Assembly: GCF_005795905.1 (NCBI RefSeq)
Contig: NZ_VAWE01000001.1
Location: forward strand, 3,382,501 to 3,446,500
Reading direction: 5' to 3'
Source of the DNA: Streptomyces marianii
GTDB taxonomy: Bacteria > Actinomycetota > Actinomycetes > Streptomycetales > Streptomycetaceae
DNA: 64,000 nucleotides
In this document: one piece after another, positions 59,105-64,000 of the stretch
Layout: each line of letters begins with the position of its first letter
Position numbering within the stretch: the stretch's first letter is position 1
Position numbers and translations under genes: made by a program
The notes under the pieces: generated by a model
What the model was told of the DNA's origin: nothing
Databases searched by the model: none
What the model saw: only the letters and a program-made list of their open reading frames with translations

Positions 59105-59935
59105 GTGAACGAGTCGGCGTCCCTCGCCCTGCAGCAGGAGATCGCCCAGGGGCTCCAGGTCGCCGAGACCTTCGAGGCCGAGCGCGAGATCGAGCGACGG
59201 GTGGCCTTCCTCGCCGAGCGTCTGACCTCCACCGGTCTGCGCTCCCTCGTGCTCGGCATCAGCGGCGGTGTGGACTCCACCACCACGGGCCGGCTGTGCC
59301 AACTCGCCGTGGAGCGGGCCCGGGCGACCGGCCACGAGGCGCGGTTCTACGCGATGCGGCTGCCGTACGGGGTCCAGGCCGACGAGCACCACGCCCAGCT
59401 CGCGCTCTCCTTCATCCGGGCCGATCACGTGCTGACCGTGGACGTCAAGCCCGCGAGCGACGCTGCGCTCGCCGCCCTGCCGACCGGGGAGGTGAGCTTC
59501 CGCGACGCCCACCACCAGGACTTCGTGCACGGCAACATAAAGGCCCGGCAGCGCATGATCGCCCAGTACGCGGTGGCGGGCGCGCACGACGGCCTGGTCG
59601 TCGGCACCGACCACGCCGCCGAGGCGGTCTCGGGCTTCTTCACCAAGTTCGGCGACGGAGCCGCCGACCTGGTCCCGCTGACCGGTCTGACCAAGCGCCG
59701 GGTGCGTGCCGTGGCGGACGCGCTGGGTGCGCCGGCCGAGCTGGTGTGGAAGACGCCGACGGCCGACCTGGAGAGCCTCGACCCGGGCAAGGCGGACGAG
59801 AACGCGCTCGGGGTCACGTACGACGACATCGACGACTTCCTGGAAGGCAAGCCCGTCGGCGAACGCGCCTTCGAGACGATCGTCCGCCGCTACCGCGCCA
59901 CCGACCACAAGCGCGCACTGCCCGTCGCTCCCTGA
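59105..59935 (+). CDS. nadE: ammonia-dependent NAD+ synthetase
   Basis: NadE, 276 residues, starting at GTG (product MNESASLALQQEIAQGLQ) five bases after AAGGAG. The ATP-pyrophosphatase loop LVLGISGGVDSTTTGRL, the HGNIKARQRMIAQY segment and VVGTDHAAEAVSGFFTKFGDG are intact. The length fits the NH3-dependent (single-domain) class. It makes NAD+ from deamido-NAD+, ATP and ammonia. Confidence 0.95.
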   Translation: MNESASLALQQEIAQGLQVAETFEAEREIERRVAFLAERLTSTGLRSLVLGISGGVDSTTTGRLCQLAVERARATGHEARFYAMRLPYGVQADEHHAQLALSFIRADHVLTVDVKPASDAALAALPTGEVSFRDAHHQDFVHGNIKARQRMIAQYAVAGAHDGLVVGTDHAAEAVSGFFTKFGDGAADLVPLTGLTKRRVRAVADALGAPAELVWKTPTADLESLDPGKADENALGVTYDDIDDFLEGKPVGERAFETIVRRYRATDHKRALPVAP

Positions 59936-60269
59936 CGCCGGTCCCGGGGGGTACGTCCACGGGGCACTCCGAGGGGCTGAGCCCGGTAACGGTGTGAGGA
60001 CGGTGCGGGATCGGTCCCATCATGGCCAGGGTGCCGGTCAGACCTCGATGACGACCTCACCCTCGGCGGCCCTGCCCTCCACGGCCGTGTCGGTCTCGGC
60101 GACGGCGCAAGCGTGAAGTGCCCGGGGTCGAGCAGCGGTTCGGGTTTCTCCGGTCGCCGAGTGCGGCCGTCCCGCACCGGACCTCGGTGGGAGCGCCACC
60201 CGTCCGTGGCACACACGACAACGTCCCCTGATCCGCGTTTTCTCAGGTCAGTGGACGTTCTCATCGCGT
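59936..60269. other. gene-free interval after nadE
   Basis: About 330 bases with no credible gene. It leads into a tRNA-like relic and degenerate gene fragments. Confidence 0.4.
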
Positions 60270-60336
60270 GGCGGCGCGCCAGGATTCGAACCTGGACGGG
60301 CTAAGCCGACGGAATTGCGGTCCACCGCGCCGCGCC
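60270..60336 (-). other. tRNA-like sequence with a perfect T-arm
   Basis: On the minus strand a perfect T-arm (CCAGG-TTCGAAT-CCTGG) is followed by CGCGCC, which can pair with a GGCGCG at the other end of the 67-base segment. A GCGG-TGGA-CCGC hairpin stands in place of a D-arm. Only ~30 bases separate the 5' acceptor strand from the T-arm, about ten fewer than in a normal tRNA, and I find no clear anticodon stem. So it is a degenerate tRNA or a tRNA-like element, perhaps left from an integration event. Confidence 0.45.
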
Positions 60337-61118
60337 ATCGAACGCGGCCTCTCGCCAGCGGATGGGTCCACCTCCGCGGCCCGTCACGCGCCTGTGGCCC
60401 GCAGCCGGCCCGGATCTTGCTCTGCCAGCCACCACTCAGACCCGCTCATGGGGGTAGAGGTCCGGCCCCTTCTCCGTCAGCCGGTACTCCTCGCGGGTCC
60501 GCCGGGCGTCCCGGTATGCCCGGCGGCTCGCTTCGGGCCCCACCAGGGCACTCGCCGCCGCCACACAGCTCGTCGACCTCGCCCAGGCGGGCGGCGTCGG
60601 CGCGGCGGACGCGGCGATGCCCGCCCTCGTCGGCGAGATCGTCGCCTCCGTGGACCTGCAAGGAAGGGGCGGCGTCCCTCCTGGCCCACGGTCCCGGCCG
60701 TGCGTCGTTCACGGGTCGCTGAGCCCCCGTCAGCACCGGCGGCGAGGCGCCATTCCGGAGGGGCGCGGCAGCGGGCGGCGCTCCTCCGTCGGCCCGTCCG
60801 GGCCTCCGGCGCTCCCTCCGCTCCGCACTCGGACTCCCCACCCCCGGGAGATCGCCCCGGGGCCGGCGATTCATCCGAGGCACTCCGGTCGGCCGTGGTG
60901 AGGGCGGTCCCGGTCCGGCGAGGTGTCCGCCGTACCGGCATGGCGCCGGGCCGGGGCTCGCGGCGCTTCGGGGCCGGATGCCGTCCAGGTGCCCGGACGC
61001 CCCCTGCCGCTCCGGACCCACAGACGCCTGACGCTCTGACGTTTTACACTCAGAATGTCATTCCGTAGAGTGGAGGCACGACGGACCGCCGAGGTCCGCG
61101 CCAGAGGAAGGTTCGATC
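60337..61118. other. degenerate gene fragments
   Basis: No intact gene. On the minus strand around 60444-60515 the frame reads EEYRLTEKGPDLYP, the hallmark of the C-terminal wing of HxlR-type regulators, without the rest of the protein. On the plus strand around 60543-60665 a coherent stretch TRALAAATQLVDLAQAGGVG continues AADAAMPALVGEIVASVDLQ without start or stop context. I read the segment as eroded remains of at least two genes. Confidence 0.4.
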
Positions 61119-61814
61119 ATGCCGAAGATCCTTTTTGTTGTGAGCGGGGCCCAGTTCTGGACCCTCAAGGACGGCACGAAGCACCCGACCGGCTACTGGG
61201 CCGAGGAGGTCGTGGCCCCGTTCGACGAATTCACGGCAGCAGGGCACGAGATCACCGTCGCCACGCCGGGTGGCGTGATCCCGACCGTGGATCAGAGCAG
61301 CCTCACCCCGGAGATGGCCGGCGGGCAGGAGAACGTCGAGAAGTTCCGGCAGCGGCTCGCCGACATCGCCCAGCTGCAGAACCCGATCCGCATCGAGGAC
61401 GTCGCCCTGGACGACTACGCGGCCGTCTACTACCCCGGCGGCCACGGCCCGATGGAGGACCTGGCGGTGGACAAGGACTCCGCCGGCCTGCTGGTGTCCG
61501 CCATGCGATCGGGTAAGCCTCTCGGCATCGTGTGCCACGGCCCGGCCGCCATGCTCCCCGCCGTCGACGAGCACGGCACCAACGTCTTCACCGGCTTCCA
61601 GGCGACCGGCTTCACCAACGTCGAGGAGGAGCAGGCCGGTTTCGCCGACAAGGCCCCGTGGCTGCTCCAGGACCGTCTGACCGGGATCGGCGCGCGTTTC
61701 CGGGAAGGCGACGCCTGGGCGCCGAACGTCGTCGTCGACCGCAACCTGGTCACCGGCCAGAACCCCGCGTCGTCCCTCGACGCAGCGCGGGAGCTGCTGA
61801 AGAAGCTGGGCTGA
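61119..61814 (+). CDS. DJ-1/PfpI-family protein (Hsp31-like)
   Basis: A 231-residue protein of the type 1 glutamine-amidotransferase-like / DJ-1 superfamily, starting MPKILFVVSGAQFWTLKDGTKHPTGYWAEE. The nucleophile elbow is GIVCHGPAAML with the reactive Cys, and a Glu in the TGYWAEEV segment could complete the site. The family includes glyoxalase III and protein deglycase-like stress enzymes. It is followed four bases later by a TetR gene, and its last codons are part of the 578-bp inverted repeat. Confidence 0.85.
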   Translation: MPKILFVVSGAQFWTLKDGTKHPTGYWAEEVVAPFDEFTAAGHEITVATPGGVIPTVDQSSLTPEMAGGQENVEKFRQRLADIAQLQNPIRIEDVALDDYAAVYYPGGHGPMEDLAVDKDSAGLLVSAMRSGKPLGIVCHGPAAMLPAVDEHGTNVFTGFQATGFTNVEEEQAGFADKAPWLLQDRLTGIGARFREGDAWAPNVVVDRNLVTGQNPASSLDAARELLKKLG

Positions 61815-62363
61815 TCCATGGACGCCGACCGGCACTCCGAAGTCCTCGACGCGACCTACGCCTGCCTGGTCCGGCACGGGGTACGGCGTACCACGATGGA
61901 CGACATCGCCTCCGCGATGGGAGTGTCCCGGTCGGCGGTCTACCAGTACGTCCGCAACAAGGACGACGCCTTCCGCAAGCTCGCCGAACGCCTCCACGCC
62001 CAGGCACTCCAGCGCGCCCGGCAGGCAGCAGCCGAGGACGCCCCCGATACCCACCGCATCCGGGGTGTCCTGGCCGCCAAACACGACCTGGCCCTCCAAC
62101 TCATCGGCGACTCACCCCACACCGCCGAACTCATGGACGCCAAAGCCCGGCTCTTCGCCGAGACCTGCTCCACCTTCACCACCGAGCTACGCACCCTGCT
62201 CACCGACCTGTTCACCCAGGCCGGAACCACCGACCCCGCACAAGCGGCCGAAGCAGCCGACATCTGCCTCGCCCTCGTCATCGGACTGGAAACCGCCCCC
62301 GACAGCCGGCGCCTCCTCCCCCGCGCCGCGGACGCCCTCATCACCGGCCTCCTCCACCAGAAC
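61786..62363. repeat. left arm of a 578-bp inverted repeat
   Basis: This arm covers the last 29 bases of the DJ-1 gene and the first ~182 codons of TetR copy 1. It is repeated in inverse orientation at 62698-63275; paired positions sum to 125061. I saw no difference between the arms. The 334 bases between them could form the loop of a very large hairpin. Confidence 0.85.
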
Positions 62364-62447
62364 ACCCGGCGTCTTCCCCCGGACGGAACGACGCGGGCTC
62401 CGCGCTTCCCGTCAGCGGGCGCCCACCCGGGTGCAGCCGCCCGCTGA
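61818..62447 (+). CDS. TetR-family regulator, copy 1
   Basis: A 209-residue TetR-type repressor. The DNA-binding domain is at the N-terminus (VLDATYACLVRHGVRRTTMDDIASAMGVSRSAVYQYVRNKDDAFRKLAERL). The start ATG follows the DJ-1 stop by three bases, so the two form an operon and TetR may respond to the same stress. The last 27 residues (TRRLPPDGTT and onward) differ from copy 2 because the duplication ends here. This is probably the original copy since it keeps the operon partner. Confidence 0.85.
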   Translation: MDADRHSEVLDATYACLVRHGVRRTTMDDIASAMGVSRSAVYQYVRNKDDAFRKLAERLHAQALQRARQAAAEDAPDTHRIRGVLAAKHDLALQLIGDSPHTAELMDAKARLFAETCSTFTTELRTLLTDLFTQAGTTDPAQAAEAADICLALVIGLETAPDSRRLLPRAADALITGLLHQNTRRLPPDGTTRAPRFPSAGAHPGAAAR

Positions 62448-62661
62448 CCGGAACAACCGATGCCGCCGCGTCGGCACGGCCACCGCATCCCCGCCGGCAA
62501 CCGGCACGGAACACTCCTGCATCGGCTGAGGCGCCCCACCGACCCTTCCCGCGGCTCCCCTCGTCAGGTGACGCCGTCGAGGCTGGGCCGAGGCCTGACA
62601 CGGTGCCGCTACGTCTGAGCGGTGAGGACACCGGCGGGCTCGGGGGTCCCACCGGGGTGGG

Positions 62662-63243
62662 TCAATTGATCAGACACTCCCCCACCACCGTCGTGCCGTT
62701 CTGGTGGAGGAGGCCGGTGATGAGGGCGTCCGCGGCGCGGGGGAGGAGGCGCCGGCTGTCGGGGGCGGTTTCCAGTCCGATGACGAGGGCGAGGCAGATG
62801 TCGGCTGCTTCGGCCGCTTGTGCGGGGTCGGTGGTTCCGGCCTGGGTGAACAGGTCGGTGAGCAGGGTGCGTAGCTCGGTGGTGAAGGTGGAGCAGGTCT
62901 CGGCGAAGAGCCGGGCTTTGGCGTCCATGAGTTCGGCGGTGTGGGGTGAGTCGCCGATGAGTTGGAGGGCCAGGTCGTGTTTGGCGGCCAGGACACCCCG
63001 GATGCGGTGGGTATCGGGGGCGTCCTCGGCTGCTGCCTGCCGGGCGCGCTGGAGTGCCTGGGCGTGGAGGCGTTCGGCGAGCTTGCGGAAGGCGTCGTCC
63101 TTGTTGCGGACGTACTGGTAGACCGCCGACCGGGACACTCCCATCGCGGAGGCGATGTCGTCCATCGTGGTACGCCGTACCCCGTGCCGGACCAGGCAGG
63201 CGTAGGTCGCGTCGAGGACTTCGGAGTGCCGGTCGGCGTCCAT
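62662..63243 (-). CDS. TetR-family regulator, copy 2 (inverted duplicate)
   Basis: A 193-residue TetR protein whose first ~182 residues are identical to copy 1; the tail is GTTVVGECLIN. It is transcribed toward copy 1. Upstream, instead of an intact DJ-1 gene, only the last DJ-1 codons remain, fused to foreign coding DNA. Two identical repressors should bind the same operator, so the duplicate may change dosage or be a passive by-product of rearrangement. Confidence 0.8.
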   Translation of the reverse strand: MDADRHSEVLDATYACLVRHGVRRTTMDDIASAMGVSRSAVYQYVRNKDDAFRKLAERLHAQALQRARQAAAEDAPDTHRIRGVLAAKHDLALQLIGDSPHTAELMDAKARLFAETCSTFTTELRTLLTDLFTQAGTTDPAQAAEAADICLALVIGLETAPDSRRLLPRAADALITGLLHQNGTTVVGECLIN

Positions 63244-63275
63244 GGATCAGCCCAGCTTCTTCAGCAGCTCCCGCG
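62698..63275. repeat. right arm of a 578-bp inverted repeat
   Basis: Inverse copy of 61786-62363. The intervening 62364-62697 holds no gene besides the two divergent TetR tails. Confidence 0.85.
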
Positions 63276-63330
63276 GACAGGCCGTCGGCTCCAGGGTGGG
63301 CAGCGGTTCGCCGTTGCGGAACACGGCCAC
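63247..63330 (-). pseudogene. 27-codon chimera made at the repeat junction
   Basis: A GTG-started frame reads VAVFRNGEPLPTLEPTACP and then RELLKKLG, the exact end of the DJ-1 protein. The first part looks like the beginning of an unrelated gene cut by the rearrangement; the second comes from the repeat arm. It probably encodes nothing useful but marks the breakpoint at 63275/63276. The stretch 63331-63479 shows no gene. Confidence 0.5.
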
Positions 63331-63479
63331 TCCCTTCTCTCCCTGGGTCGCACCTGTCCCGATCGGATGACCGGGCGACCGCCAGGGCCCGGTGGATCCC
63401 CCGGCCGTCCACCGGCACGGGAGGCGCGGGCCTCGGATCCGATATCACGCCCCCCGGACGGATTACCGGAGGGTACCAA

Positions 63480-63734
63480 ATGGCCTGGCTGCCTCAGGAG
63501 CCGGTGGGGCACGGAGCGGTGGCCCTGCTCGCACAGCAGCCGCCCGCGACGTGGCCGCACGACCTGGACGCCTACGCCGCGAACACGGCATCCTCGGTGG
63601 TCTTCGGGGCCGCCGCACTCGGACGGCTGCCCTATCCCTCGGCCACCCCGGACTGCGGCACCCTCGCGGACCTGTTCACGGCCCCGTCCGCGACCGGGGC
63701 CGCCTCCGGGCCACCGAGATCCCCGACCACATAG
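63480..63734 (+). CDS. small hypothetical protein or gene fragment
   Basis: An 84-codon frame with a good Shine-Dalgarno (GGAGGG, five bases before ATG). It starts MAWLPQEPVGHGAVALLAQQ and has a coherent WPHDLDAYAANTASSVVFGA stretch. I do not recognise a family. Its position in a rearranged stretch suggests it may be the head of a truncated gene. Confidence 0.4.
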   Translation: MAWLPQEPVGHGAVALLAQQPPATWPHDLDAYAANTASSVVFGAAALGRLPYPSATPDCGTLADLFTAPSATGAASGPPRSPTT

Positions 63735-63895
63735 CTCCACGACCGGGATGGAGTCCGGCCCAGTCGATCCGACCGCGCCGGGCATGACGAGCCGGCAGCC
63801 CCACCGCCCGCGGGAGGCGTCTAGGTGGCCGTCCCATACCGCGGGCCGGTGTCGGCCGTTGAGCGTCCGGGCGATGCGCATGAGGGAAAGGGGAC

Positions 63896-64000
63896 GTGAC
63901 CGGGACGGCAAGTGAACCGTGCCGGAATCGTCCGTACCCGGAGCGGCTGCGGCAGCAGTTCGAAGGCGTGATCCGGCGGTTCAGGGCGGGTGTGCAGTGG
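63896..64000 (+). CDS. probable transposase N-terminus (IS5/IS4-like), cut by the window end
   Basis: From a GTG behind GGAAAGGGG the frame reads to the window edge with PYPERLRQQFEGVIRRFRAGVQW. This resembles the N-terminal helical region of IS5-type transposases (family DUF4096), where a phrase like F-E-G-V-I-W-R-x-R-x-G-x-x-W precedes the DDE domain. Only 35 codons are visible. No inverted repeat can be assigned. The preceding 63735-63895 holds no gene. Confidence 0.45.
   Translation, partial: MTGTASEPCRNRPYPERLRQQFEGVIRRFRAGVQW

Noticed and set aside
60270..60336. Functional tRNA gene
   Set aside because: The segment is about ten bases too short between acceptor and T-arm, and no anticodon stem-loop can be drawn.

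Overview
The window is chromosomal DNA from a Streptomyces (very high GC, GTG and TTG starts, S. coelicolor-like rpoB/rpoC/tuf/fusA order and protein sequences). Its backbone is the str-rif-S10 housekeeping region, mostly on the minus strand. From the right: tRNA-Thr, tRNA-Met, rpmG, two MaoC-type hydratase subunits, murB, (plus strand) adenosine deaminase and an aspartate aminotransferase, tRNA-Trp, secE-nusG-rplK-rplA, a lipoprotein gene, rplJ-rplL, rpoB-rpoC, rpsL-rpsG-fusA-tuf, and then, after an insertion, rpsJ-rplC-rplD-rplW-rplB-rpsS-rplV-rpsC running off the left edge.

The striking part is what sits between tuf and rpsJ. The last 1,036 bp of tuf occur twice as a direct repeat (5221-6256 and 25752-26787) at a constant offset of 20,531 bp, with no indels and only three substitutions noticed. 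The left copy has lost the first ~53 codons, including the GTP-binding P-loop, and is a pseudogene. Between the copies lies a ~19.5 kb island. It holds a membrane protein of unknown function, a two-gene RNA-repair cassette (RNA ligase/polynucleotide kinase plus a four-domain MJ1316/EEP-nuclease/2H/nucleotidyltransferase protein), and a complete compact thiopeptide cluster. The structure fits a single-crossover (Campbell-type) integration into tuf, and predicts loss of a 20,531-bp circle with repair of a single tuf.

The thiopeptide cluster (13.0-25.5 kb) has a thiostrepton-type 23S rRNA methyltransferase for self-resistance, a small protein that may form the C-terminal amide (NosA-like), a P450, a split LanB dehydratase (glutamylation and elimination proteins), a 47-codon precursor gene, a pyridine synthase, a YcaO cyclodehydratase, two ThiF/Zn partner proteins (one fused to an azoline dehydrogenase) and a second dehydrogenase. 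The precursor core SCTTSSVSTSSSSSSS is one Thr-to-Ser change from the berninamycin core as I remember it. Counting the expected modifications gives C50H49N15O15S, the formula I recall for geninthiocin. So the compound is probably known; the chromosomal setting and the linked RNA-repair genes are the less expected features. No dedicated transporter, pathway regulator or integrase is visible.

Right of 50 kb the window becomes accessory: an amidohydrolase, an NAD(P)-binding protein, a frameshifted effector-binding-domain relic, a palindrome/direct-repeat cluster, a secreted lysozyme-like protein, an FAD monooxygenase, two inverted ~163-bp MITE-like elements, a cation/proton antiporter, nadE, a tRNA-like relic and degenerate gene fragments, a DJ-1/PfpI protein, and a TetR gene present twice as a 578-bp inverted repeat. 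A probable transposase start closes the window. This end looks recently rearranged.
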